Notes: a model not told the origin generated them from the sequence alone. 64,000 bases of DNA from Candidatus Methanomassiliicoccus intestinalis Issoire-Mx1 (GCF_000404225.1 NC_021353.1:62001-126000); one strand, 5' to 3'; positions 18,534 through 27,130 are shown, counted from the first letter of the stretch. A program made the numbers and translations.

Positions 18534-19895
18534 TTAAAATCCTCCCCTGAAAAACAGTAAATCCACGATCATAAGAGCCGCACCTATTATCGAAAGAAAC
18601 CAGTGCGGTTTATTCAGCAATCCAAGGATTACGAGGATTATTCCTAAAATTATAATGATCAGCCAGTTGGCTGAAGACTCTGTGCTTTCTGCAGATGCCT
18701 CATCATCTTCTAAATTAAATGTTACCTGGGATGCTTTTTCTCTTCCGACTTCATCTCTGACTAACACTCTGACATCCTGAGGTCCTGCAGTTCCTTCCGC
18801 GAAAGTATGATCAATTTCAGTCGTTCCTTCGTAAACCGTACCATCGCTCAGCGTCCATTTAATGTAGCTGTAGTTTGCAGCATTTACAGAAGCATGCAGA
18901 CTTCTTCCGTCCACTGAAGTTACGATATCAGATATGGATGGGGCCGATTCAAAAATTACGCGGTTCCAATTACGGATTATAATCTCCTGTGAAGCTGTCT
19001 CTTCAGATCCGCCTGCGCTGCTTGCAGCAGTAAATGTTATTTTAGTGGAATCAAAAGCGTTGATTCTATTTACTTTAAGAACACCATCTTTCCATGTTAT
19101 TTGTGAATTAAGACCTGATACTGAGATGGATGCGTCATCAGGAACAGCTGTAGGCCTATATTCCCAGGTGCTGTCTTCTTCTATCAGCCATACAACAAGC
19201 CCGGTTCCCTGATGATTATCAGGCATGGATGTGATTCCCACACGGCTGTAAGTACTGATTGTAGCAGAAGCGGTTTTAATCTGCGTAATTCCTCCTGCAT
19301 TTGTAGATGCCGTTACAGTAACATCAACTGATCCTGCGATGTTTTTATCAGCAGATCTTGTGAGTGTGTATGATGTTTCGGATATCTTGTTTATGACGTA
19401 TCCTGCAGAAACTGCGGCGTCATTGAGAGAAAGAACAGTTTCCCCTTCATTATCTGTATCTACATCAGAAATTGTAAACGCAGATGTATAAGGAGTTCCA
19501 GACCATGATGCCGTCTGCGGTGTGCCTTTCAAGGTAAGAATGTTGTAAACAGAATAATGAATCCATTGATCTGCAGTTCTTACAGGACCGCCGTCATTGG
19601 AAGTGGCTGTTATGCAGATCAGTTCTTTTCCTTCTTTTGCTACACCGGATATGATTCCTTCAGACAATTGGAATCCGATATTACTCAAATCGCCGGATGT
19701 TATGCTGTATGTAACGTCTATGTTTGCACTGAGAGCATATCGATACTGATCTCCTGCAAGAAGAGAGAACTCGTACGGATCGGACTGAGTCTCTCCGGCA
19801 GAAATCACGGGACCGCTGTTACCGTCATCTTCATTCATAAATGTTAATGAGGATACAGCGATCACAGCCAGGACTGCCAGTGCTAATATTTTCAT
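18534..19895 (-). CDS. Anchored surface protein with Ig/PKD-like domains, first operon gene
   Basis: A 453-residue protein beginning with a signal peptide (MKILALAVLAVIAVSSLTF). The body is made of cadherin/Ig-like beta domains (YSITSGDLSNIGFQLSEGII resembles putative-Ig/cadherin repeats). It then has a PKD-like domain (ISDIVTSVDGRSLHASVN, YIKWTLSDGTVYEGTTEI) and two C-terminal hydrophobic helices. It is the first gene of the minus-strand operon, transcribed away from the recombinase gene. GGAGG lies about 25 nt before the ATG, rather far for a ribosome site, so translation may start otherwise. Confidence 0.75.
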   Translation of the reverse strand: MKILALAVLAVIAVSSLTFMNEDDGNSGPVISAGETQSDPYEFSLLAGDQYRYALSANIDVTYSITSGDLSNIGFQLSEGIISGVAKEGKELICITATSNDGGPVRTADQWIHYSVYNILTLKGTPQTASWSGTPYTSAFTISDVDTDNEGETVLSLNDAAVSAGYVINKISETSYTLTRSADKNIAGSVDVTVTASTNAGGITQIKTASATISTYSRVGITSMPDNHQGTGLVVWLIEEDSTWEYRPTAVPDDASISVSGLNSQITWKDGVLKVNRINAFDSTKITFTAASSAGGSEETASQEIIIRNWNRVIFESAPSISDIVTSVDGRSLHASVNAANYSYIKWTLSDGTVYEGTTEIDHTFAEGTAGPQDVRVLVRDEVGREKASQVTFNLEDDEASAESTESSANWLIIIILGIILVILGLLNKPHWFLSIIGAALMIVDLLFFRGGF

Positions 19896-20148
19896 TTGTT
19901 TTTCTTTTATTTTAATTCCTCCGTTTTTCTCTCTGAACTGAGAGAATCACCGGCCTTTTCTCAAGATCAAAATAATGATGCCCGAGTCGATGGGTCGGCT
20001 CATGGCGTTGAAGTATCGCTTCACAGTATCTAAATACTTTTTTCGAATCACTCAATATAAAAATCTGGACTTTCGATAGTTTTAAAAACCAATGAAATTA
20101 AACTGATAAATTTCTTAAGGTTTTTTTACAAATATTGAAGAATAATCA
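19896..20148. promoter_or_regulatory. Divergent promoter region between surface operon and recombinase
   Basis: A 253-bp gap between two divergent genes. The part near the recombinase is AT-rich with a TATA-like word (CAATATAAAAATC, about 20054-20066). The part near the operon has a short inverted element (tctctgaactgagaga). In between lies a GC-richer patch (about 19980-20030), a possible operator or attachment site. None of this is proven. Confidence 0.45.
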
Positions 20149-21108
20149 GTGTCTTCTCTTGTAATCCGGGGTAATACATTGTTTGATCTGGAGTCGCTAA
20201 CTGAACATTATCTTGACATTTGGCAGTATCAACGAAATCTCAGCCCTAAAACTCTGAAGGCGTATAGAATCGATCTGCGTCAGTTCACAGATTTTATGAA
20301 AATGACAGACGGAGAGCTGAATAAGATAAATTTAAGCGATTATGTTACGCACCTCCATAAAAATTACAAACCCAGAACTGCAAAGCGCAAAGTGGCCTGC
20401 ATCAAGTCTTTCTGTTCCTGTCTGGAGCAAGATGAGATTATTGAAAAAAATCCATTCTCCAAAATAAGAACTAAATTTCAGGAGCCGTTCTGTCTTCCAA
20501 AAACGATACCGCTTGATGAAATCCAGGAGATCTTTACCGCAGCGTATTCAGATCTTAAAAACTCCAAAAAAAGCAGTTTTGAACATGAAAAATGCATAAG
20601 AGACATAGCAGTCTTGGAACTGCTTTTTGCTACTGGAATGAGGGTGTCAGAACTTTGTTCTTTAAAGACCGAAGATGTCAATCTTTCAGATCATTATATC
20701 ATCATAAACGGAAAAGGCTCTAAAGAACGGGTAGTTCACATAGGCAACAAATCTGTAATCACGGCATTGCGTATGTATAAATCTGCTTTCTGCGGCAAGA
20801 TTCCTGAAAGCGGCTGTTTCTTTATAAACCGCCTTAACAACAGGCTTTCAGAGCAGTCGGTGAGAACAATGATTGTGAAGTACACTGAAAAAGCAGACAT
20901 CAGCAGGCACATAACCCCGCATATGTTCAGGCATTCTTTTGCAACCCTCCTTTTAGAAGAAGACGTAGACATAAGATATATCCAGCAAGTCCTGGGTCAC
21001 AGCTCTATAGTGACTACACAGATCTATACACATGTCACTTCTAAAAAGCAGAAGCACATCCTAACTGAAAAGCATCCCAGAAACAGGATTGTGATATGCG
21101 AAGATTGA
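20149..21108 (+). CDS. Tyrosine recombinase/integrase (Xer-like)
   Basis: A 319-residue protein with a GTG start at 20149. The N-terminal core-binding (SAM-like) domain spans about residues 13-100. The catalytic domain follows with R165 (GMRVSEL), a likely catalytic Lys in GKGSKERVV (~189-193), H258 and R261 (HMFRHSF), H284 (LGHSS) and the nucleophile Y293 (TTQIYTH). All catalytic residues are present, so it should be active. It could integrate and excise the surrounding accessory element. It could also act on the GCGCAGGGGAA boundary sites, though their 16-19-nt spacers are longer than a standard Xer site. It may also be the chromosomal XerA, but the context favours an element enzyme. Confidence 0.9.
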   Translation: MSSLVIRGNTLFDLESLTEHYLDIWQYQRNLSPKTLKAYRIDLRQFTDFMKMTDGELNKINLSDYVTHLHKNYKPRTAKRKVACIKSFCSCLEQDEIIEKNPFSKIRTKFQEPFCLPKTIPLDEIQEIFTAAYSDLKNSKKSSFEHEKCIRDIAVLELLFATGMRVSELCSLKTEDVNLSDHYIIINGKGSKERVVHIGNKSVITALRMYKSAFCGKIPESGCFFINRLNNRLSEQSVRTMIVKYTEKADISRHITPHMFRHSFATLLLEEDVDIRYIQQVLGHSSIVTTQIYTHVTSKKQKHILTEKHPRNRIVICED

Positions 21109-21229
21109 CAAACAGCCTTTTTTTAGAATTTTTAGCTGTTTTAGATATTGGCGCTTAGATAATCACGAATTTATACCAATATGCCATTAGTTAAATTATT
21201 GGAGATGTTCTCTTCAGTTGGATGCATAA

Positions 21230-22969
21230 ATGAATAAACTCAAGATTGCCGCATTATCTCTGACAATTCTAGCCATTGTCATCATCATGTGTTCGCTGCC
21301 TGCTCATGACACAGCTTCAGAGCTGAAACTTGGAGATTCGGCAGCATCTTCCGGCATTGTAGTCGTTGACGGGTCTGATTATTACACATACAACATCAAT
21401 GAAGATAATGAGGCAGTGCTGATCCAATACACTGGAGCCTCTTCCAAAGTAACGGTGCCATCAGCTATTGATCTTGATGAACGCCATAGAGTAACCGCAA
21501 TAGGCAGCAGAGCTTTTGCAGACAATAAAACTGTAAAATCCATTGTTTTAGAGTCTTCCAGCATAACTCTTGGAGATTATGCATTTACCAACTGTCAGTC
21601 TCTGGAGTCGATTGTATTTAAAGGAACAGTGGACAGCATGGGGCAGAAAGTTTTCAACATGTGCACCAGCCTTAAGTCCATAAGCATATCGACCAATGGC
21701 GCAATAAGTATTGGAATGGGGGCATTTTCCAACTGCAAATCTCTGGAGACTGTAAAAATAATTGGACGCATAGATTCTATCGGAGTCGGGGCATTTTCAA
21801 ACTGTTCTTCTCTTAAGAACTTGATGCTGCCAGAGAATGTCCGCGAGATAGGCGATGCTGCTTTTTCATATTGTTCATCCTTAAGGGAGTTTAATATCTT
21901 GGGGCTGGAGATTATTGGAAATTCTGCATTCAAAGACTGTAGCAATATGGAAAAATTCGTGATTGAAGGCAGTACAGAAATCAAATCCATCGGTGAAAAC
22001 TCATTTTACGGGTGTTTTGCGGAAGCTGCCGATCCGTGTATAAGGATTCCTGCATCTACGCAGGAACAGCTCGTAAAAAGTTATCTGCTCAAAAGCCCGG
22101 CAAAAATCCATCTTGTAATACCAGATGGTGTGATGACAGTGGCAGAATCCGCCTTTGAAGGTGTCAGAAACTTAGAAAGCATTGAATTTTCAGACACCGT
22201 GATATCCATTATGGGCCATGCTTTTGAAGACACTTCTATCACAAGTGTAAAATTTCCAGATTCACTGACATACATCGGTGACTGCGCATTCAAGGGCACT
22301 GACATTCATTCAATAATATTCCCATCTAAATTAGAGATAATTGGAAATCAGGCTTTCGCCGATACAAAATTCTTGGAAAGCATACTGATTCCTCAGAGTG
22401 TTATCCAAATAGGTGATGCCGCATTTGCTGATGCGGGAAATCTCAGGGAAATATACTTCATGAGCGTAAAGTCGCTTCCGATGATGCCTAAGATCACTGA
22501 GTACAATGAACAAGCTGCTTTTTACAATTCTGGAATCAATGAAAATCAATCTGCAAAGAAGATGATATATCTGGAAGACGGCCTAAATGATGCGGCGGCT
22601 CTTGCAGACCAGATTCCAGAAGGTATTTTCAAAGTAGATTACGTCGACAATTACTGTGTGGCCTTTGATTCAAACGGCGGATCGGTAGATGCTGCATTTG
22701 TGTTTGTAGACTATGGCGACAAAGTGTCAGAGCCTCATACGCCTCAAAAAAGCGGATATGCGTTTAACGGATGGTACGATGGCACGCAGCTGTATGATTT
22801 CGGCAAGGTTGTTGACAAAGACCTCACTCTCACGGCTTCATGGGAAAAATGTTCTAACAGCAAGACATCTTCGGAATACAACATCTATTACATAGCAGCA
22901 ATAATCGCAGTTATTGCGTTTGTATTACTAGCATTGTTGTTTTACAGAAAGAGCGCTCAAAAGCGCTAA
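21230..22969 (+). CDS. LRR_5 (BspA-like) anchored surface protein
   Basis: A 579-residue protein. A signal peptide (about 1-25) is followed by about 12 BspA-type leucine-rich repeats (LRR_5), recognisable by recurring units such as AIGSRAFADNKTVKSI, ALGDYAFTNCQSLESI-like strings and IGDAAFSYCSSL. The last third has one Listeria-Bacteroides repeat (FDSNGGSVDAAFVF, FNGWYDGTQ, LTASWEK). A C-terminal transmembrane helix (IYYIAAIIAVIAFVLLALLF) and a basic tail close the protein. BspA-like proteins bind host or bacterial surfaces in other organisms; a similar role here is inferred. It stands alone downstream of the recombinase with its own leader. Confidence 0.85.
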   Translation: MNKLKIAALSLTILAIVIIMCSLPAHDTASELKLGDSAASSGIVVVDGSDYYTYNINEDNEAVLIQYTGASSKVTVPSAIDLDERHRVTAIGSRAFADNKTVKSIVLESSSITLGDYAFTNCQSLESIVFKGTVDSMGQKVFNMCTSLKSISISTNGAISIGMGAFSNCKSLETVKIIGRIDSIGVGAFSNCSSLKNLMLPENVREIGDAAFSYCSSLREFNILGLEIIGNSAFKDCSNMEKFVIEGSTEIKSIGENSFYGCFAEAADPCIRIPASTQEQLVKSYLLKSPAKIHLVIPDGVMTVAESAFEGVRNLESIEFSDTVISIMGHAFEDTSITSVKFPDSLTYIGDCAFKGTDIHSIIFPSKLEIIGNQAFADTKFLESILIPQSVIQIGDAAFADAGNLREIYFMSVKSLPMMPKITEYNEQAAFYNSGINENQSAKKMIYLEDGLNDAAALADQIPEGIFKVDYVDNYCVAFDSNGGSVDAAFVFVDYGDKVSEPHTPQKSGYAFNGWYDGTQLYDFGKVVDKDLTLTASWEKCSNSKTSSEYNIYYIAAIIAVIAFVLLALLFYRKSAQKR

Positions 22970-23615
22970 TTTTTAGCTAATTTTATCCACATATTTTCTC
23001 CATTTTTTGCGAAGAAACTTGCACATTTTTTGAAAAATTTCGAAGATCGAAAACAGGGCAAACTTGACTTAAAAAGACGGGCAGGGGGCTATGCGTATGC
23101 GCACGCGCGCGCACATTGTAAGCAACCTTTGCGAAAACGATCCCTGCAGGAAATTCATATTTAATGATTTTCCCGTTTAGATATTTAAATATATCTCAAA
23201 TTCAACATTAAACTATTGATTTTATTGTATTTAATCAGCTAAAATATTATATCGTTTAATTACACCTAAAATTAAATATTGTTAATTTGATCGGGTATCT
23301 TTCATACATCATTAGATATTTTGTATGCTGGCTAACAATCTGAAAAATTACATTTAAATTGATTACATACATTTAAATAGTCGTTATACATCCTAAGATC
23401 ACTTATTTTACAGCATACATAGTGTAACTGAGTACAGCATGCAGAAGTTATTCACCAAATGTTAGATGCCGGAATGAGCAGGCTCAAACCCCGGTAAGCT
23501 GTGCATTTGATAAGAACTTATGATTCGAATTTTGATTGAATCAAACATGCTCAGACTCTGGCCGGTCGTTAGAACGAAAATATAGCGATTAAGCTAGCAA
23601 ACATCGGAGAGTATT
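22970..23615. other. Non-coding AT-rich gap with a Z-DNA-like stretch
   Basis: No gene is seen over 646 bp. At 23090-23116 the bases alternate strictly pyrimidine-purine for 27 nt (TATGCGTATGCGCACGCG, then CGCGCACAT), a classic Z-DNA-forming pattern. The rest, especially 23160-23420, is strongly AT-rich. This could be an origin-like or regulatory region for the downstream operon. GGAGAG at 23606-23611 serves the next gene. Confidence 0.5.
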
Positions 23616-23945
23616 ATGATAAAGGATTGTAATGAAACGGAAATAAAAGAAGCAAACATCTTAATTAAAAACATTCCAGAAAAATTAAATTTTTGTGAAA
23701 ACAGGCATTATCTATTTTGTCCTGTTTGCGTACATTCTCGTAATTTTGCAGACAGATCTCATTTGAGAGTTCATCTGGAAAATGTCCATCATATATATGG
23801 GCAGTTATTATCAGATTTTTTGGACAATGCAATTGAGAGCAGATCTCTGGACTTAGAGGAATTTGCAGCGGAATACAACAAGACTGATAAAAACTACGCA
23901 GCAGGCCTGCAGATGAATGATCTTCATAAGGAGAGTGTGCAATGA
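23616..23945 (+). CDS. Small C2H2-type zinc-finger protein
   Basis: A 109-residue protein with a good ribosome site (GGAGAG). One zinc-finger-like motif is seen: CPVC at residues 35-38 and HLRVHLENVH at 49-58. The rest is charged and helical. Single C2H2 proteins of this size are common in archaeal viruses and plasmids, where they act as DNA-binding regulators. Its stop overlaps the next start (ATGA at 23942), so it heads a three-gene operon. Confidence 0.7.
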   Translation: MIKDCNETEIKEANILIKNIPEKLNFCENRHYLFCPVCVHSRNFADRSHLRVHLENVHHIYGQLLSDFLDNAIESRSLDLEEFAAEYNKTDKNYAAGLQMNDLHKESVQ

Positions 23946-24520
23946 ATGCTCTAGGTGCTAAAAGGCAGTATCAGAACTCCAATCATACACGGCATACGTT
24001 TCATCATAGAAGCTTCAGGAAATACAGGAACTTTTCACTGCGTGCTGACTCATATGTGCATCAGAAGTTCATCTCAATCGAATTTCCTGATAAAAGGCAG
24101 TATCACCTCAATGCAAGTTTAATAGCTTCAATCTGGGCCATGTCTCAGTCTAGAGATGTAGTTCCAGGAATGAGGGAGGAGATCTTCTGGTACAGTTACA
24201 ACCACTGCTATGGAGACAATGCTTCACTGCTGAAGATTTTTGATGAATTGGATGGAGAATTCTTAATAAAAAATGCAAGACCTCTGAATACCTCAGACTT
24301 TATAGATACTGTTGATTTGGAGCACATTCATGAATGCAGAATATCCATAGTAAACATTAAGAAATACCCTCACCTGGAACGTATAATTCATCTGGAAACT
24401 ATCGCAGCGTCTGGATTTCCAAGTTCTCAGGAATTTTATCTGGATGACGAATGTCCAGAATATTTGTCAGAGTATCCGCAGGAGTCGACAGAAATGGGCT
24501 GCAGTACGGAGGCATCATAA
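23942..24520 (+). CDS. Hypothetical protein, middle gene of zinc-finger operon
   Basis: A 192-residue soluble protein with a basic, His/Arg/Tyr-rich N-terminus (HTRHTFHHRSFRKYRNF) and an acidic C-terminus. No family recognised. It overlaps both neighbours (ATGA at the start, TAATG at the end), so the three genes are co-translated. Confidence 0.65.
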   Translation: MNALGAKRQYQNSNHTRHTFHHRSFRKYRNFSLRADSYVHQKFISIEFPDKRQYHLNASLIASIWAMSQSRDVVPGMREEIFWYSYNHCYGDNASLLKIFDELDGEFLIKNARPLNTSDFIDTVDLEHIHECRISIVNIKKYPHLERIIHLETIAASGFPSSQEFYLDDECPEYLSEYPQESTEMGCSTEAS

Positions 24521-24693
24521 TGGCCCCATATTACTCCAAAAGGACGTATGTGCTCAGGCATGAAACAATGCAGTATCTTGATGATCTTTATCAATGCGGC
24601 TATGGCAACAAATCAGAGATAGTAAACAGAGCAGTAGCTGTGTATTATGCGCTCCGCATGGGTACTGCAGATGATCTGGAAAAAAATCGATAA
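24520..24693 (+). CDS. Small ribbon-helix-helix-like DNA-binding protein
   Basis: A 57-residue protein starting at the ATG at 24520, which shares its A with the upstream TAA. A longer frame from 24451 is open but less likely. A beta strand (KRTYVLRHETMQYL) followed by GNKSEIVNRAVAVYYAL is the usual CopG/Arc layout. It is probably an autoregulator of the operon or of the nearby element. Confidence 0.6.
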   Translation: MAPYYSKRTYVLRHETMQYLDDLYQCGYGNKSEIVNRAVAVYYALRMGTADDLEKNR

Positions 24694-24803
24694 TTATCAA
24701 TGCACATCAACGGATACGCAGCATAACGGTTCTATCAATTAATAGCAGGTATGTTCTAAAGTCAGGTGATTTAGAAATACATATTGATCGGAGTTGTGAT
24801 TCT

Positions 24804-25757
24804 ATGAAAGAGATATACTTGGCGGGTGGATGTTTTTGGGGAATGCAGAAATTCTTTGACTGTGTGGATGGTGTAGTCGAAACAGAAGTGGGTTATGCAA
24901 ACAGCACATATGAAAAACCGTCATATCGAGAAGTATGCAGCGGTAGGACAGGATCTGCTGAAACTGTGCGGATAGAATATGACGGATCTGTTCTGCCTCT
25001 GCAGGGGATTCTCGAACTTTATTTCAAGGCTGTTGACCCCACAGTAAAAGACAGACAGGGAAATGACAAGGGCACCCAATACCGCACTGGCATATATTAC
25101 GTAGATTCGCAGGATAAAGAGGAGATTGAAAGCTTCATTAAAGAACAGCAGAAACATTACCAAAATCAGATAGTGACAGAAGTTCTTCCCTTGGAGAACT
25201 TCTATCCAGCTGAGGAATACCATCAGAAGTATCTGGACAAAAATCCACATGGATACTGTCATTTGGGTTCGGATGCATTTGAAACCGCTAAGAATTATCA
25301 CTATGATGATCAGATCGACATTTCAAACAGACTCAGCAGAGAACAATACAATATCATGGTAAAAGGATATACAGAACTGCCTTTTTCCAGCAAGTATGTC
25401 AAAAATGACAAAGAAGGAATCTATGTAGATACTGCAACAGGCGAACCATTGTTCTCATCTTATGATAAATTTTATTCAAAATCGGGCTGGCCGAGTTTTA
25501 CTAAACCGATAAGTGACACTGCAGTATCTGAGAAAACATTCCATCCGTTTGGAACAACTGCTGTAACCGAAGTAAGAAGCGGTACTGGAGATTTTCATCT
25601 GGGGCACGTGTTCAAAGACGGCCCCGAAGACCGTGGAGGTCTGCGTTACTGCATAAATGGTCTGGCACTGAAATTCATTCCTTTAGAGGATATGGAAAAA
25701 GAAGGATATGAATATCTCATTCCATACATGGAAAAACGCAGAATTGAAAAAGTATGA
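24804..25757 (+). CDS. msrAB: Bifunctional peptide methionine sulfoxide reductase MsrA-MsrB
   Basis: A 317-residue fusion. The MsrA domain (1 to ~155) has the catalytic Cys10 in GGCFWGMQ and reduces the S epimer of methionine sulfoxide. The MsrB domain (~170-300) has the SGWPSF and HLGHVF motifs and the catalytic Cys283 in RYCINGLALKF, and reduces the R epimer. The zinc-binding CxxC pairs of many MsrB proteins are absent. It is cytosolic and repairs oxidised proteins. The fusion is common in gut bacteria, so transfer into this archaeon is plausible. It is monocistronic. Confidence 0.93.
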   Translation: MKEIYLAGGCFWGMQKFFDCVDGVVETEVGYANSTYEKPSYREVCSGRTGSAETVRIEYDGSVLPLQGILELYFKAVDPTVKDRQGNDKGTQYRTGIYYVDSQDKEEIESFIKEQQKHYQNQIVTEVLPLENFYPAEEYHQKYLDKNPHGYCHLGSDAFETAKNYHYDDQIDISNRLSREQYNIMVKGYTELPFSSKYVKNDKEGIYVDTATGEPLFSSYDKFYSKSGWPSFTKPISDTAVSEKTFHPFGTTAVTEVRSGTGDFHLGHVFKDGPEDRGGLRYCINGLALKFIPLEDMEKEGYEYLIPYMEKRRIEKV

Positions 25758-25767
25758 GGCAACAGCC

Positions 25768-26196
25768 TCATATCGTTTTTGAATAATGATTTGAGTAGTA
25801 GATTACCAGAATGATCTGAATTATCAATACTGCTACGGCCATTAATATTATCTCAATGTCCACACCCATAAGCCCTATTGCTATAATGAATATGCACAAT
25901 ACGTAATTCATGGCAATGCATGTTTTGTAACCGGCTTTTTCCCGGATCGCTGTGTTGCGTTCATCATTCGTTTCAATTTCTTTTGCTTTTTTAACTTCCT
26001 CAGGCAGCTTAGAATTAGAAATTGATATGACCAGCAGCGAAAAACCTGCAGCTGCCAATCCCACGCCTATGCCGATGAATACTCCAGATATTCGGGAATA
26101 CTCTTCCGGCGAAAGTACTGTAAATCCTATAGTAAACAGGACTATTCCTGCAACAGTCAGGATAGTATACACTGTCTTTTGGTAATTTTCATTCAT
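25768..26196 (-). CDS. DUF2178-like four-helix membrane protein
   Basis: A 142-residue protein starting at the ATG at 26196, preceded by GGAGATGGTG. An in-frame ATG five codons upstream (26211) is an alternative. It has four hydrophobic helices in two pairs, separated by a loop with IETNDERNTAIREKAG, typical of the DUF2178 family found in archaea and some bacteria. Such genes usually lie next to a small Cro/CI-type HTH gene, as here (26288-26491), and probably form a sensor-regulator pair of unknown signal. Confidence 0.8.
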   Translation of the reverse strand: MNENYQKTVYTILTVAGIVLFTIGFTVLSPEEYSRISGVFIGIGVGLAAAGFSLLVISISNSKLPEEVKKAKEIETNDERNTAIREKAGYKTCIAMNYVLCIFIIAIGLMGVDIEIILMAVAVLIIQIILVIYYSNHYSKTI

Positions 26197-26287
26197 TAGC
26201 ACCATCTCCAAGATGTTCGAGCCAAGTTTGTAAATTCACAGATTCAGGAACCGCCATGATGAGCGGATTGCTGATGAGATTCAATAC

Positions 26288-26491
26288 TTATTTTTCCTCA
26301 TCTTCATAGATGAAGATGTCCTCAATACTCATCCCAAAGTATCTTGCAATTTTGAAAGCCAGCAGTATTGAAGGATTATATCTTCCATTTTCTAAAGATC
26401 CGATTGTTTGCCTGGACACCTCTAGAGCATCTGCTAGCTCTTCTTGTTTGATTCTTCTTTCTTTCCTGATTTTTTCTAAATTATTTTTCAT
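26288..26491 (-). CDS. Cro/CI-type HTH transcriptional regulator
   Basis: A 67-residue protein made almost entirely of an HTH_3 domain (RIKQEELADALEVSRQTIGSLENGRYNPSI) with an acidic tail. It resembles the YozG/YgzD-type small regulators. Its own upstream region has the near-palindrome GGAAAGTAAACTTTCC (26510-26525), a likely operator for autoregulation. It is probably co-transcribed with the membrane protein downstream. Confidence 0.88.
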   Translation of the reverse strand: MKNNLEKIRKERRIKQEELADALEVSRQTIGSLENGRYNPSILLAFKIARYFGMSIEDIFIYEDEEK

Positions 26492-26509
26492 GCATTCTTA
26501 ACTCGTATG

Positions 26510-26525
26510 GAAAGTAAACTTTCCA
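26510..26525. promoter_or_regulatory. Perfect palindrome upstream of the HTH gene
   Basis: GGAAAGTAAACTTTCC has GGAAAGT / ACTTTCC arms and lies about 20 bp upstream of the regulator's ATG. It is a good candidate binding site for that regulator. Confidence 0.6.
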
Positions 26526-26774
26526 TTTGTATTTATAGCTATTCATGTCTTTCTAAAAATGCAGCAACAGGCTTTTTCTTCGATTTTTAGACATTTTCAT
26601 TTTGTAGCAGACGTTCAATGCATTATTCTTAAAATTTAGGTATACCAAAACTTTTATTAAGTACTAGTATGCTATAGGATTTAGGGAGTCCTAAAACTCT
26701 CAGAGGTAAACACATGGTGGTAAACTCAGTAAGACCCAAAGAAAGAAAAAAGCAGGCGATCTGGAACTTCAGGG

Positions 26775-26867
26775 GTGATTTATATCGATAAGGATAACTC
26801 AGAATGCAACTGTATGTTCTGCCCGAACAGGGGGAAGTGCAGCTGCAAGAAAAAAGAAAATGAGTAA
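26775..26867 (+). CDS. Possible 30-residue Cys-rich microprotein
   Basis: GTG at 26775 opens a 30-codon frame ending in TAA, with residues CNCMFCPNRGKCSC then a Lys-rich tail. Six Cys in such spacing suggest a zinc- or Fe-S-binding knuckle. There is no clear ribosome site. An overlapping 25-codon ORF from the ATG at 26713 could be a leader or the start of a frameshifted longer gene. Only the Cys pattern supports it. Confidence 0.3.
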   Translation: MIYIDKDNSECNCMFCPNRGKCSCKKKENE

Positions 26868-26905
26868 TCACACAGCAGTAGAATAGATACACCCAAAGCG
26901 AACAC

Positions 26906-26941
26906 GCGGTGGACAAGTCTCCTCCTTAATCAGTCCACCGC
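26906..26941. terminator. Strong 9-bp hairpin with 18-nt loop
   Basis: GCGGTGGAC (26906-26914) pairs perfectly with GTCCACCGC (26933-26941). The loop contains CTCCTCC, which is anti-Shine-Dalgarno-like. It could be a terminator for the small ORF before it or part of a small RNA. No T-run follows. Confidence 0.4.
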
Positions 26942-27130
26942 AAAATATCAGACTTCAATCTGTTTTTTGACCGTATATAAAGACAAATCTGTAAAAAGCG
27001 ATTATAAATTTAGAATAAATTGCCATAGCCATCAAACTTACGTAGACCTATTCTCAAACTATCGAATATCTGCTGCGCTGAATGATGGCCATGTGACCGG
27101 TAAAGCTAAGCATAACTCTTAGCTGTTTTA

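Noticed and set aside
20149..21108. Claim that this recombinase acts on the GCGCAGGGGAA sites
   Set aside because: Kept only as a possibility: the 16-19-nt variable spacer does not fit the 6-8-nt central region of usual tyrosine-recombinase sites, and no such site lies at the recombinase gene itself.
26629..26916. 95-codon minus-strand ORF
   Set aside because: Cys/Ser/Leu-rich shadow opposite the Cys-rich small ORF; no start signal.
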